A DNA stretch of 62,000 bases, from contig CM022670.1 in the NCBI GenBank assembly GCA_012295275.1, forward strand, positions 27,618,881 to 27,680,880. Direction: 5' to 3'. A program made the position numbers and the translations under genes. The notes under the pieces were generated by a model. The model had not been told where the DNA came from and did not search any database. It saw only the letters and a list, made by a program, of their open reading frames with translations. Numbering within the stretch: the first letter of the stretch is position 1; the number at the start of each line of letters is the position of its first letter. The stretch comes from Chrysomallon squamiferum. Its lineage: Eukaryota > Mollusca > Gastropoda > Neomphalida > Peltospiridae. Positions 37,401 through 51,801 of this stretch are shown one piece after another.

Positions 37401-40400
37401 CATTGTAATGTGTTTAGATTATACCTCTTTTAAATCTCAGAATTATTCCACAGCAAAAAATACAAAATGGATTTATTTTTTAATTTTATCTTTATTTATT
37501 TGTTTGTTTTAATGGTTATTAATTCAGTCTAGTCATTGTTGCTGTTAATAGCAGAATGAGTGAATTTGAATATAAGAACATGTATTGTTCATTCACAAAG
37601 CACTGTGAAACATTCCATCATGAATTTTTACAGAATTATATAAAATACATCATGTGCCAAAATGATTATTAATAAACTCTACATGAAAAGAACTGGGAAG
37701 ACATTTTAAATGTCTGTTAAATAAATTTTATGATTTTTGTCTTTTTTTGGAAAGACCAAGATCTCAATATTTTATATAAGTTTTCATTTTAGTTTTGTAA
37801 CACATGGCATAATAATCAGTGTCAGAACTGAAAGATTTTCCATATATTTTTAGGAACACTTATTTTTGAGTATTTATAATATAATGGGCTTAAAAATTAC
37901 ATATAAAACTGAACAGGAAATTTTTAGGAATCCTTGGTTTTAGTGCCAAAAGACATTGATTACTGTGAGAAATTATTGTGATCATCATTCTACTTACAGG
38001 AATATTAAAATTATTTGTCCTTTAGTCATGCACATTGCACTGCATATTAATGAGTTATCTTTCATCATTTTTGTTCATATTATATTTGTATTGTGTATGT
38101 TAGATAAAGAATGTGGTTATTGTATTGTTTTGATGGATTTTTTTTGTTTTTTATTTTTTTTTGGTGGTTTTTTAATTTTATTTTTTATTAAGCAGTTTAA
38201 TAAATAATATGTAATGTACTCCGATTTCTAAGGACTGCTGTTAAAAAGTATATTGGTCAGTGATATAAAAGAACTGGAATATATTGATCATTACTATATC
38301 TTTGTACAAAATGTAGTGGTCATAGCTTTTTACAGGTTTTCTATTAGTTAATATGTGAGGGTTGTATGTTAAAGGATTGTCTTGTATTGGTAAATATTAT
38401 AGCATTTATTATTTTTATTTTGCTTTTAATTTTATTTTTTTAATAAAAAAAACAAAAACCAATGAAAATACAGATTCTTGTTAGTAATAATTTTAATCAC
38501 TTAACTTTTGTGGTTATCAAATAGAAAACTAGATGCATCTATCTGGATAACGTCTCTAATAAAATTATATTAATCACTGAATTTTTCAACCACTTTTAAC
38601 CACAGTTAACCACTGACATCCTGATAATCAAGTAATTTTAAAACTCCAGCTATTATTACGAAATTTCAAAAAGACTAATTATAATTATCATTAAATTATT
38701 GATTTATACAGATTTGCAGATATTATTTTAGTTATTACTATTTTTATTAATTCTTAGCTAATGGACATACAAAGACTGCCAAAAGAAATTTACTGTTTTT
38801 TTGCAGTAAAAGGTCACATTCCTAATTACAATCAGATACATTCCTGAGTAACATTCAGTAAAAGTTTATTATTGTTTTTATTTTATACAGATATATAAAA
38901 ATTACAGAGTGTGAGAGAAAAACAAGAGATATGTATGGATACATATATATATATATATAAAAGACATACAAACATTTTATTCTTTAATATTTTTTGCTTG
39001 GCTTTAATACTTCAGAAGTCGTGCTTGCTTGATTTTCTATGTATATGTCTGGACTACAAATGACTGTAGCAGTTGGAAATGCATTACTTTTGAAATCATC
39101 TTGACCATTTAACAGTAGGCTCTAGTTATTTGTTTCTACAGTATTTTGCTTCAGTGGTATTCACAATGTATATAGCTTTATTAAGGATTCTAAGTTAAAG
39201 GTCACAGAGAGGTTATTTTCTTCAGCTTTTTGCAAAGATTTGGTCAAGTTTATATAGTATATTACTGGGTTAGAAAGTGTCTAGAAAAAAAAAAAGTAAA
39301 ACTTTAGTTCGGGGAAAAATGTTAGACTACGTAAGAAAAACAAATATTTGTAATCTGTTTTGACAGATTTATATAGATATTTTGTTACAAAATGTTGATT
39401 TTAAAAATTAATACTAAAAGGAAAGAAATATTAAAATGAAGTTTAATATTGATATTTTAGTACAGAGAATCAGATATTAAAAATTAAATTAATAAGTTCA
39501 TTTCTTGACTTTTAATTTTTTTTTTTTTTTTTTTTTTTTTAATTGTTAATGTTTTCTAATTTTCTAATAGATATTAGCAAAAACATTAATTTTAGAATTT
39601 TTATTTTGATAACATTTACAATTGAATCTTTGCGTCATGGTGAAGTTAATTACTATTTTTTTTAAATAAGCTTCTTTCCTTCTTTTAAAAAAATATGTAT
39701 TCTCATCTACATGAGCTCTCTGATGAGTTAGCCAGCAGAATATTTTTAAAATCTTTTTCACCAACAGTGTTTTTTTTATTATTATTGTCAGGTTTCATTT
39801 TGTACATTTTAGGAAATAAAAACATTAATTTGTGGTTTTAGTACATATTTTATTATTATGTGAGTATAAGACTGTGTATAGGTTATAAAGTTGTTTTAAA
39901 AGTGAATTATTTTTAAAATGGGAGAAAATAATTAATATTAGTTTTTATTGGTGATGGAGACTGGAATCAATTTTTTCATTTAAAACCTTGCTTTGACTGA
40001 GGGTTAGAATGAGATTTAAGAAATATAAATTATACTAAAGAGAATGGGGATACTTGAGCATATGTGATGCGGTAAGCAGCACTCAGGCTTATTATAAACT
40101 GCATTTATTCTGTGCATTATTTATCCAGTGTACTGGTTCATGTTTTGCTTATAAATTTTGTTAAATGGCTTCTGCCAATGCCTTGTTGTTTTATAATCAC
40201 TGCATATTACATGGAATAAATATTAATATATATATATTATGTTCTTTTTCTTAATGAATATTGCAGTTATTCATACTTGGAAAGTAAAGCCAAAATTCAG
40301 CATCCATTTATGTTAATTATCTGCTGCAATGAACTCACACTGTAATGTTAATGGTAGGTTATTTTTCATGCATCTGAAGTCATTGTGTAGAATATAAATG

Positions 40401-41727
40401 CCTGTTAGTCTGAACATTCAAGAACTCAGTTATGACAATTTATTTTAAGCAAAACAATAGAAAAAATGGATGGATGAAGTAGAAAAATTCATTTCAGGTA
40501 CATGTTTGTTTTTCAAAAATAACTAGTCTGACCTATAGAAAAGTATGAACTAATTTTCTACATTCTTGGGTACATTCTCAGAGTAAAATTTTCCAGCATT
40601 CAGTGAAGCCTCCCAAAAAATGCTAAGCTGTTATTTCAAGTGTCAGTGTAGCTTATTCTTGGATCTTTTGATCAAAATAGTACTTTCATCTCTGAATGTC
40701 AAAATGCACCAAGATTGAAATGTCATGTACTACAATTGCTCTGTATTATTCCACTGAAATATGGAAATATTAAACTGATATAACAAAGACAAGTCAGATT
40801 TAATAGATAATTTATTGAACTAACAGTTTCATAATATATTAAAAATAATAATTTTCATTTCAGTATTAGACGGTTAAAATTAAATGCAGAGTAAATATAA
40901 AAGTAACCAGTTTCATAATATATTAAAAATACTAAATTATTTTCCATATTAGTCTTAATATTAAATGCAGAGTAAATATAAAAGTAACCAGTTACATAAT
41001 AATACTGACATTACAAAGTAATGGACAATAATTCAAGTGCTGAAATAATTTAAATAATTTAGTTAACATTTGCATTAAAACTTAAAATTTAAATTTTTAA
41101 CAAATTCAGATATAAATGCAGATGTGTTTTTAAACATTTCATTATAATTATTGGTTAATACAATGAAAGTTAACCCACTGAAAAATCAGTTTAGTTCCAA
41201 ATAATTTTACTACATGCAGTCATTATTAAAACAAAATGCATAAAGCTATTTGTGTCTTAATTTAGCATTTTGAACTCTGACAATAAAATTGAGCAAAATA
41301 TGAGTATACTTCCTGACCAAGATAAATACAGTGTTTTTAAATTAAATGTATTAATACCAGTAACTTGGGAACTACAGATTAATGAAATATATGAAAAACA
41401 TATAAAGTTATTGTTTTTTTCTCTTCTTATTCTGACATTGACGTGTGGTTTTTGGACTTATTTTCATTACTTTGAGTAAAACAAAATAATATAAATAAAA
41501 AAGTAAAAATTACAGTATGAAATTTTTGATCTAAAAATGTTTTTTTTAACCATGTGTAAAAATTATAATAAAAAATATAATGAATCTTAGTTGCTTCAAT
41601 TAACCATTAAAAAGACAAATCTCTCATTAAGGCAAACAAAATATGACAGTTTCATGTTAAATTTGATTATCTGGATGATATGGAATGAATGAAAAGTCCA
41701 CACTGAACACTCATTTATCTCTGATCA
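34465..41727. other. AT-rich intergenic interval, with PDZD8 3'UTR at left
   Basis: About 7.2 kb lie between the PDZD8 stop and the low-coordinate end of ATOX1. An AATAAA at 34675-34680 is a reasonable PDZD8 poly(A) signal about 210 bp after the stop. No frame shows coding character. There are poly-T runs (35766-35780, 39519-39540), a TA run near 38943-38959, and a roughly 80-bp tandem duplication near 40.9 kb. For ATOX1, TTTATT at 40811-40816 would be an AATAAA on the minus strand. Confidence 0.6.
40826..40996 (+). repeat. Tandem duplication, about 80-85-bp unit
   Basis: CAGTTTCATAATATATTAAAAATA..AATTAAATGCAGAGTAAATATAAAAGTAAC occurs twice in tandem, and CAGTTACATAATA starts a third copy. 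The copies are close to identical at both ends, with a diverged middle. It is intergenic. Confidence 0.8.
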
Positions 41728-44143
41728 TCTGAAAAAGAAAAAAGAAAAAATTTACTTTTTCTTCATACTTAATACAACTCTTACAATCTATTAAAAAGCT
41801 TAATGACCACAAAATTAAAATGTGTTCTGATCATCAAATAATCAATACAAAAATAAAGAATAAAAAATAAAATCTTTTTAGGTCACTAAGGACAAATACA
41901 TACAGGAAACGTTGGTATTTAAAAGTGAGATTTTATCTCTACATCTTACATTCAAAGTAATTTACACTGAAAAGCTCAAACTGAAAAAACAAAAAGATGG
42001 CATTTCTAATTTCAATGATATGGACATCGGTCCAGAGTATTCTCAAATTTATCATAAAGACCGTATGTTACTGATTTGTAAATGATTTAGGATCATGTGA
42101 TATTAATTTATAAACAATTAATATAGTAATAAAAAGTAACCTGTTTATATGATTTAAAAAAATTTAAAGTTAAAAAATAACAATTTTATTAATAAATATT
42201 TTAAGCATACTATGAAGTAAACTTACCACTGACTTCCAGTATATGCACACTCTTTTCCAGTTTTCTTCAAAGCTTCCAAAACAGTATCTGCAGGCAGCGA
42301 GCATGTCACAACGACCTTTTTAGCCTCTACATCAGTCTCAACTTTACTTACACCATCTGAAAAATTAACATTTGACCAAAAATAATGAAAATAAAAATTC
42401 TTACCAATTTTCCATTACTTAATACTTACTTCAAGAATTAAAAGAAAACAGACAAATATTATTCAGTAACAGAAAGTAATTACAAAAGCAAATGTTGATG
42501 TAATCAATATGTATACATGTGAGTTATTTCCCTTTTCGTAATACATTTATTTATAAACAAAATACTTCATTAGAGGAAAAAATAAACAATACTTTGATGA
42601 AATAAATCAATACTCCAATTTTAACTGCTTATGTATTCACAGAATGAACTAACTTTATATCATTCCAGGAATGACACAAAATTAAAATATTTTTTATCAT
42701 CAAAAGTATGTAAAGAGTGAGTTTTGCTGTGTCATTATGACAAATCAAAAATATATCCATATGGGAGGTGCAAAGGTTTCACAATTTGTTAAATTTTATT
42801 AACTTCAAAATAACATTCTTCCATGTATAATATTGGAAAGCCTGCTTCTTTATTTAGGGTGTTGTTGTTTTTTTGTTGTTCTTTATCATTAAAATTAAAT
42901 AAAACATTTTATTTCATGGAATAAAGTAACAAAAAATAAAAATATTAAATAAATAATTTCAAAATATATCCAGATTTAATTAGATTTAAATGAGGTAACC
43001 ATAGCTACCTAGTTTTCCAAGAACACGTTTTGCTGCATTAGCACAGCCTTCACATGTCATATCCATACTGAAAACGTGTACCTGTGGAACAAATTATTAA
43101 ACATCACTGTAAAAGTACATAACACCTTTCCAATCCTTCTTACAACAGTCTGACATTTATCATATTCATTCAAATGTAGCTGCAGTTATGATAAACATAA
43201 TTTTAAAAAAAAAGGGTCACACAGATTCATTTCCTTACAAATTTAGAAAATAAATTTTAAAATTAATGCTCAAAAATTTAATATCTGAAAATTCACAGAT
43301 TGAGTAGCATTTTATTCAGTTAATGATAATTATCAAACAAACTGACTCAGCGTTTTCTGAATTAGGCCAACATGTTTTTTTAATCAGCACTATCAAGTAT
43401 TGTTTTCAGAATTTGTGTTTGGTTGATGTTATCTGTTACAAAACTTTTATAAATGAAGCCATTGCTTACTAATTAGTAACATATACAAACGTATATTAGA
43501 ATTATCCATGTTTATCTTTTTATTAAATAATCTGAAAACTGAAATAAGCTGCCCCACTTAGAATACTATACAACAAATTTTATAGATACGGTAATCTTAT
43601 CACAGCTGTCTGGGTTAGCCAACAAATACAACTTAGACTAAATGAGCAAGTCAGATACAAAGTACATCTCAGCAGATAATTTTTATTATGTATTTAAAAA
43701 ACAGATGTACCAATAATCTACTCATACTATATATATACTAATACAGTTCTTCTAGAATTAAATACGTATGCAGCTTTTAAATTTATATACGAATTATATA
43801 TTTATTTATTTTTTTTAATTTTATTTACCAAGTATTATTTTTATTATACGTAATGTCATATGCATAACTGCATTCTTTCATGTCTTGTATTGTGTCTAAT
43901 GTTTATTACTGCTGCGTTCACTGTCGTTTCAATAAAAACCTGTAAAACAGGCTGTATAATATGTCACTATGATAATATGTGTATTTGAAGTAATTCAGTA
44001 ATATCGTATCATCGACGTATGTGAACTAAAAATCTAAATCGTGTAAAAGGTATTGTAATTGTCAGCTTACATTTAGAGTGTTACAAATAGTTATGTTACA
44101 CTTATTAACTGAAACGTGATTGAAGGAAACTCACCTTAGACAT
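41728..44143 (-). CDS. ATOX1: ATOX1 copper chaperone, 4 exons (stop codon split by the last intron)
   Basis: On the minus strand the exons are 44143-44135 (Met-Ser-Lys), 43081-43009, 42356-42227, then one base (41728) that completes TGA, giving about 70 aa; human ATOX1 has 68. The metal-binding loop MDMTCEGC has Cys13 and Cys16, and the conserved LKKTGK lysine near residue 60 is present. Fold, length and motif all fit ATX1/ATOX1. Known role: the cytosolic chaperone carries Cu(I) to the Golgi copper ATPases ATP7A/B. The last coding exon ends CAG TG at a consensus donor; the next acceptor supplies A, so the stop is split. Retaining that intron would instead read Trp then TAA, adding one residue. 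The gene is head-to-head with ASAH1, sharing a 314-bp spacer. No targeting peptide is seen. Confidence 0.93.
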
Positions 44144-44457
44144 GGCTACGTCGGCTAGAAATGCTGAGCAAATAATTTTCTTCTGCAGTACAGGCAATTC
44201 AAAACATACAGGAAACCGCACGTGACCAACCCCCTGTCACCTACCATACGACCGTGAAAGTTATTAATAGTCTCAAAAGTAATGATATTTGATTGGTTGG
44301 TATCAATGAATTCGACCAACGATTTGCTGGGATATAGTTTCACTTTTACCCGGAAATAGCACTCACATGTCATAGTATAGTCATGTGATGCCGTAGATAG
44401 GCAAAGTTAATCTTTTTAATTTTGGAATTTTCACGTAATTAATTATCTTTCAGGAAA
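44144..44457. promoter_or_regulatory. Bidirectional ATOX1/ASAH1 promoter with MiT/TFE-type E-boxes
   Basis: Only 314 bp separate the two divergent start codons, so both 5'UTRs and promoters share this DNA. CACGTG at 44219-44224, in the context GCACGTGACC, resembles the CLEAR element bound by TFEB. TCACATGT at 44363-44370 and TCATGTGA at 44381-44388 fit the M-box/MiT E-box. ATTGG (inverted CCAAT) is at 44292-44296 and an ETS-like CCGGAAAT at 44350-44357. CpGs are retained compared with the introns. Motifs are seen; use is inferred. Confidence 0.6.
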
Positions 44458-45044
44458 ATGTTGTCAGTTTTTGCTCTCGTCTGCCTGTTAACAGTTGCTT
44501 GCGGCCAATTACCACCTGGGGTAAGTTTCGAAAAGTAGTAAAAAATGTTGAAACTAAAAAGAAAAACGCAATACAGTGATAGTGATAACAGATAAGTAAT
44601 ACTAATAGTGATACATCATTATAATGATCGTATTAACAAAAAGTAACATTGAATCAGAATGACAGTTATTAATAGTTTTAATAGTAATAATAATAATAAC
44701 AACAACAACAAATTTTAAGATAGCAATAATGAATAATGAATTAAGAGTATAATTATAAAAATGTTAATTTAAAAAGAACTAAAATATCCAAATGTAAAAC
44801 TTTTTCTTGTTTCAATGTTGGTTACGATTTTTTTTTTTTTTTTTGGTTGTTTAAAACATTTAATTTATATCACTTCCTCCTTCCGCCATTTTTACATACT
44901 TATTTAGCTTCTCATGACTAATTTTCATCAGTGACTAAACATTAACGTGTTCCCACTGTTCGATAATATATATATTTAGTTAGTTAGCTGACATCGATCT
45001 GAACTTAATTCTTTCTTTGTTCCTTCTTTAAATATTTATATATA

Positions 45045-45099
<55 letters not shown>

Positions 45100-48000
45100 T
45101 TACAGTTTAATGTCACATGTGTCAAGAATGCTTACCCTCCACCAGCCAGGTATTTATATTCAAATAAGATAAAGTTATAATACATATCTAAACAGTTAAT
45201 TGTCCATTCTGTAGACAAACTGAGCAATGCAATAATCTTTGCATATGGCCCACACTGCTAAATTGTTATCATGATATAAAGTGTAGGCTTTTATAGTTTC
45301 ATGTAATCAGATTAGGGTGATTGATTTTTTTGTTTTTGTTAAATGAGCAGAAATCATTGTCAGAATATAAATTCATATATGTTTACACAGAATATAAGTT
45401 CATATAAATAAGTTTTACACTAAAATAAAACCTTGTACAGAAAACAAATAAAAATATAAAAGCTGTTATTACACTGAGAAATGGGCAGAACATTATAGGC
45501 CTAAATCTTCACATTCAACATGAATAATCTTCCTTAGAAATAATAAAACATAAGAAATTGTTTCAAATGAATTTGAAAGATAAATACAAATTTTCGATTT
45601 TTTTTTTTTCTTCTCATTTTTCAGTGATTCTCTTATGCAGGTTTAGAGTTTTTTTTTTTTTTTTCAGACACAAAGTGGAAACTGTTGTTCTGAATCTGGA
45701 TCTTCCCCCCGAGGAACGATGGGTGGAAATTGCTGTTAAACGCAAAGCAGAAGTGAGTTTGAAAAATTATACAAAAATACTAGTATTTAATAATCAATCA
45801 ACATAATGGAAAATTCTATCAAATGGTGTTAAAATATTCCCAAATCTTTAAGTGCTTTTTTAAAAAAGAAAAAAAAAAAAAAAAAAAAGAATAAATATAC
45901 TTAAAAAACTAGAAAAAACATTAAAATGTTGGGTATCTAATAAATAGCTGGGTAGTCTTTGATTCTAAAACCTATATATTTACTTTTTAAATATTTAGAA
46001 AAGGTGTACAAGCAATTTAGAAACAGTTTTAAGAATGCAGTCAATTAAAGGCATTTTTAACTTGTTCTTCAGTAGAATGGCATTTCAGTGCAAATTTCAA
46101 AATTCTGCTCTACCTGGTTATATGAGGACCACCATGTATAATATACTCTACAATCCATGACAAACATTTTGCTGTGGAAAAGCTAAAAACTCTCTAATAA
46201 TATCAACAGCATTGCTGTTTTCAGAAAAAAATGTTGCAAGGAATTTACATACTTACTTCAATATCACATATTGTGATAAAGATGTTTTTGTTCATTTTCC
46301 AAAAGACAGTGAAGCTCATAATACTAGAGAATTTTTCATAAAAAAAAGAAATCCAGGTTTTAAAAAACTTTACAGAATGTTAGAAATCTGAAATAAATCT
46401 TAATAAAAAAATTAATATCTGAAATAAATCTTAAAAAAAAAATTAATATCTGAAATAAATCTTAAATAAAAAATTTTCATCTGAAACTCTGCATTAGATA
46501 AAACATTATCTGTATGATGAGCCAGTCAAAATGAGTGAACTGATTTCAGAATACTGATGCATTAAAATGTAATTTTTATTTTACTTCAGATAAAATTCTT
46601 GTGGTTCAAGCTAAAACAGTACATAAGAGAGTGGGATAACACATCAAAAATCATAGACTTTGTGGACAAGAATATGGTATGTTGTAATAATTTTTTTTCA
46701 AATATTAGATTTTTAACACCATCACATCATGCTGCTGTGGTTTTATCATGAGTAGTCACATTTATAACTGTGTTTAACAGACATCTGAAACATCTTCTGA
46801 AAAAGATGCAGAAGAAAACATTAATTATCATCTTTCAGCAACTTGCCATTACCATGTACAAAAATCTAAAGAAAAAACATGGCATAAACATTAATTTGGA
46901 TTGTATGAAAACTATTTAAAATGTTAACTAATGAAAAAATTATTTTATTAAAAACAAGTAATGGGTCTTGGAAGAGGATTGGTGAACATTTTTTAAATAT
47001 TATTTTATTAATATTATTATCTTTTTTATCTTCATGGCAAAGGTAATTGTTAATTGTTACAAAAGAATAAAATAATGATAATATCTTCCAAAATAATCAT
47101 AGTGGTTTATTTTAATATAATAAATAGACTGTGAAACCTGTGTGGGTTTCTTTTTGAAATTTTTGTTTTATAGGTGAGTTATTTATTTTTAGGGGAAACT
47201 TGATGACACTTTGCCCTATCCTTTCCGAGGTGAAATTAAAGGCATTGCTAATGCAACAGGGTTAAATCTTGGTAAGTGTTCTTCCAGTATGAAACTGCAG
47301 TGTGTGGTATTTCATCTTTCTTTTTTTTCTTTTCTTCTTTTACCTTTTTCTTCATCTTTATTTTTTTTCAAAGTTTGTGATTAACAGCAAAATAGGAAAT
47401 GTTTTTTCTTGCATTATATATTTTAAATTTTTTTTTTTTTTTATTGATTAAATATTATTGTAAATATCTCCTTTATCAATTAAAAAAATATTGAACATAA
47501 CAACCAAAACAAGTACTGAACTTGAGGTAAATGTGTTTTATAATAAACATTAGATGGATATGAAACAAATTTGTCAATTGATTTATCTGAATAGTTTTTT
47601 ACAAGCTCAATCTTTTATTTTGAAATTTTCAAATAACAGTTGAAAACTACTCTTTTCAGGAGAAGTTGTCTTGTTTAATCTCTTCTATGAATTCTTCACT
47701 GTTTGTACTTCCATTGTTGCAGAAGATCCAACAGGTAAGTCACTCTGTATTTTATTACCCCTCTTTGGGAAATGTGTATAATATAAAGGTATAATGCTAT
47801 TTAATGTAAAGATAGAGACCTGTTGAATATAAATATTGGCTTGAAATAAAAATTTGATTGAACAGTGCAGAGAAATCTTTCATTTTATTATAGTAGAATT
47901 GTTACTGTTTGAAATAATTTTTAATTTTGCAGGTAAACTTTTTCATGCAAGAAATCTTGATTTTGGATTATTTATGGGGTAAGTTTTGTTTTTGGAATGC

Positions 48001-51000
48001 TGCATAAAAAGATACTTTGCTGTTAAAAACAGCCTTTGAAAGTAAAAAAAATAATAATAATAAATATCTTTCTTACTGCTAATCAGTAAGAACAATTTTA
48101 AAATGATAAACAGACTTCCTCTTATATCCAGCGCTGGTTCTAAATTTTCTAATCTCTATGGGCAAATTTATTATTAGGTCCCTTATGTAGGCCTTTACAT
48201 AAATACAGGCTGTTTAATGCATAAACAAAGCAACATTAACAGCAGATGCATTGCTAAGTGTTCGATATAATATGTGAACAACATACATTTTTTTGCATAA
48301 CACAACAAATCACAGAAGAGAAACAAGAAATGGCGCATACCATTCTGCTAAATATATTTTATTGTAATTTTTGGTCCTGGCTGTATTTGCCCCTTCAAGT
48401 GACCGCCACTGGGCTTCAGACAGCGTACTCTGTTCGGATTTTTTGCTCATTTCATCATCATTATAAGAAATACATATTGACATCTGACAGTTAGGCTGTG
48501 ATATGTGACATTAAACAAATATTCAATCATTCACTTAAATGTTATTTTCAACTAACTGTAATTAATTCTTATGTTATTACATCCTAATGTTAGTTTAATA
48601 GAATCACCATCAAATTAGCAGCTTAAACCAACAATTCCTTGGGAGGTAAACCTCCAAAAGTGAGCTTGCATTTGCTTCCCTTTTGTTTTGCTTCCCTTTT
48701 GCTTGCTTAAATCCACATGATTTGTTTTCTTCAAAAGCAAATAAAGAACAAAGAAAGGAAAAGAAAATAACTTTACGTGAAATGATTGTAGGTACAGAAT
48801 GCCCTGTAACACAGTGCATTATGTTTAGATGAATATATTTCTTTTCATTTTCTTTTTTAATTAATGCTGTTTAGATGGAACATCACAGATGACAGCTGGA
48901 TTGTCACTGATGTTCTTCGACCACTTGTCATAAATGTGGATTACCAGAGAGGAGGAAAAACAGTTTTCAAGGCAGTCCACTTTGCAGGCTATGTTGGTGT
49001 CTTGACTGGAATTAAACCTGTAAGATGGTGTTACTGAATATTTGTATTTTAATTTTAATTTTTTTTTATACTAATTTGGAAGTCAGTGGTTTATATTTAC
49101 TTTTACAAAAAGAATAATGTCACACATTCATATGGTGCAAAGCCAAGAGATGGGGTCAGGTCAGTCTGCGTGTAAATCATACAAGTCTCAATTATTTTTA
49201 TTTCTTCATCATGACTGAATCTGAAATTTTTAAGTTGCTTGGTTTGCCTATACCCAGATGTACAAATCTTAGTGATGTTTTTATAAATAACAGAATTTAA
49301 ATGAAAAAGATTTATAAGTTTTTGCTACATCATTTAAACTTCATGCAGTTGGTTACCTGTAATAAATATTGGTTTTGAAATATGCTTTTGTTTCTGACCA
49401 TGAAGCATGTTGTTTGTTTATTTGTAACATTTTTCTACTGGTAATTTTTTTTAATGTTCTTTAATACACTGAGCTTTGTTATTCCTGTTTCAGAAACATT
49501 TTACCTTCAGCATGAACGAAAGGTTTAACATTAATGGAGGATTTGTAGGTGAATATGTATTATTTTTAATTTTAAGTCATAACTTATCTGTTGGTAATCA
49601 TTTGTTTTTATAAATATATATAAATTGTATATTTAAATTTGACAAAAGCATAAAGAATTATGATATATTAATATTAAGATATGTGTGCTTAGTGCTGTTA
49701 TTATTGCTGCTGTTGTTACCACTAGCACAACAGCTATTATTACTGCTGCTACTGCTGCTACTACTACTACTACTACTACTACTTCTTCTACAGCCACAAC
49801 TACCACTGCAGCAACTGCCACTAGTACTACCGAAATTTCCTCTATTACTGCTATTACTACAACAATTTATCTGTTATTTTTACTATCCCTAATACCTCAA
49901 CATCCACTTGCACAGCTGAACTGATGGTGATTCTCCATAAGTGTTAGTGATACTACTACAATAGTTTATGCTACTTCAACTCTACTATTGTTTTTACAGA
50001 AACTACAATGACAACAATACAAATTATGACTCTTGCTACCACTGATAATACTACTGCTACTTATATTTCACATCAAAAAATAAGCCATCTGCTGTAATGT
50101 ATACTATTGTTAAATGATTTTTAGGTATTTTGGAATGGTTGTTAGGGAAACGAGATCAGGTATGGATGGGTTTCCTGACTAGATCAGTGATGGAGAATGC
50201 CACTAGTTATCATGATGCTCAGAAGAAACTAGCAACGACAAAGATGTTAGCCCCAGCATACTTCATCCTAGGAGGGCTACAGTCAGGGGAGGTAATTGGA
50301 AAACAAATTATTATTTTATTTTTCCCCCTCCCCTAGAACATCTGTCTTGTCACAGCCAAAAAGAAAAAAAAATGAAATGCAAGATTTTGTAAGAATCAGC
50401 TGAATTTTAAAGCAGTAACCTTAATGAAATATAGAAACTTACATTCTTCATATAGCTGTATTTATTAAGGAAATATTAATTTGGAAACTGATTTTTGTTG
50501 GTGTTTTGTTGTTGTGGTTGGTTTTCAAAAATACATTGCATTTTTTTAAAGAGAAATTAGATATATATATATATAAAATTTTAATGTTTATTTTAAACAT
50601 CATTAGTAATGCATATGTTACTATTATGGACATCAGTTTATTCTTATTTAAATGGTTTCTTATCATATACAAACTGGTTTATATGGCCATAACATTTTTA
50701 TTAAAGCATTAGTTGAAACGCATTACTCTGTGTTAGTGTTTATTGTCCTATAGTCTTGAACAAATGAGGATCCTTTTTTTACTTGTTTTCAAAGATAGTT
50801 TGATTTTTTCACGACACATTGTTACAACAAAATTGAAAAACTGAAACAATATTCTGGCTAAATTCTTTACAGAAATTTGCATGTTTGTTCTGGGGTTGTT
50901 TTTTGTTGCTTTTTTAAAATGATTATCAATATTTTCAGGGTGTTGTAATTACAAGAGATCGTGCTGCATCGGTTGATGTTTGGCAAATGAGAAGTGCTGG

Positions 51001-51770
51001 TGGATGGTACATTCTAGAAACCAATTACGATCACTGGAAAAATCCTCTCATTATAGATGACCGACGAAGGCCAGCAAATAAGTGTATGAAGGAAATGACA
51101 CAAAAGGTAAATATTTTATAACAGTGTGATAATTAATATCATTAAAAAGTCATTTAAAAAAAAAAATTGGATTTCAAAATACAATGATTTGGGAAAATGT
51201 TAATAAAGTTTTATCATTTGAAATTAGATGATCATGTGTTTCATCTAATGATCATTTTCAAATCATCTGAAGATGATTTATCAATAAAGATATTTGATCA
51301 GTTTTTAAAATAGTTATTAAATCCAGTATTTGAATAACTTGCCTTGAGAGTATACATTTTTGATGTTAGCAGCTGAAAATATTAATCAGACTGATTATCA
51401 TATAATTTCTTTCTGTCCTAGGGAGTTTCTTTTGGAGGAATTTTTGATGTTTTATCTACAAAACCAGTCCTGAATAAGGTGGATCGTTATGTTCCTTCAT
51501 TAGCTGTTATTGGTTATCATTATAAAATATTTTTCACTTACTGACTGAAAATAAGAGAATTAAATTTTTAATGAAAGTTACAAAAATGTTTAAATCATAC
51601 TTTTAATGGAATTTAAAAAAAAAAAAATTAAAAAAATTAATATAACCAAGAATAATTTACATTAAAACTGTCTAAAAAATTTCATGCTTATAATTTAAAA
51701 GTAAAACTTTAATAACTATTTAACATGACAACTGTATATTTTCAAAACAAATATTTTCCTCATATTTTAC

Positions 51771-51801
<31 letters not shown>

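Noticed and set aside
44155-44373. 72-codon minus-strand frame in the ATOX1/ASAH1 promoter
   Set aside because: It lies wholly in the shared promoter/5'UTR and ends before ATOX1 begins, with no recognisable domain. At most it is an uORF.
49633-49924. Long open frames on both strands encoding poly-Leu, poly-Thr or poly-Val strings
   Set aside because: They come from a trinucleotide repeat in ASAH1 intron 9, which keeps all frames open; there is no conserved domain or sensible start.
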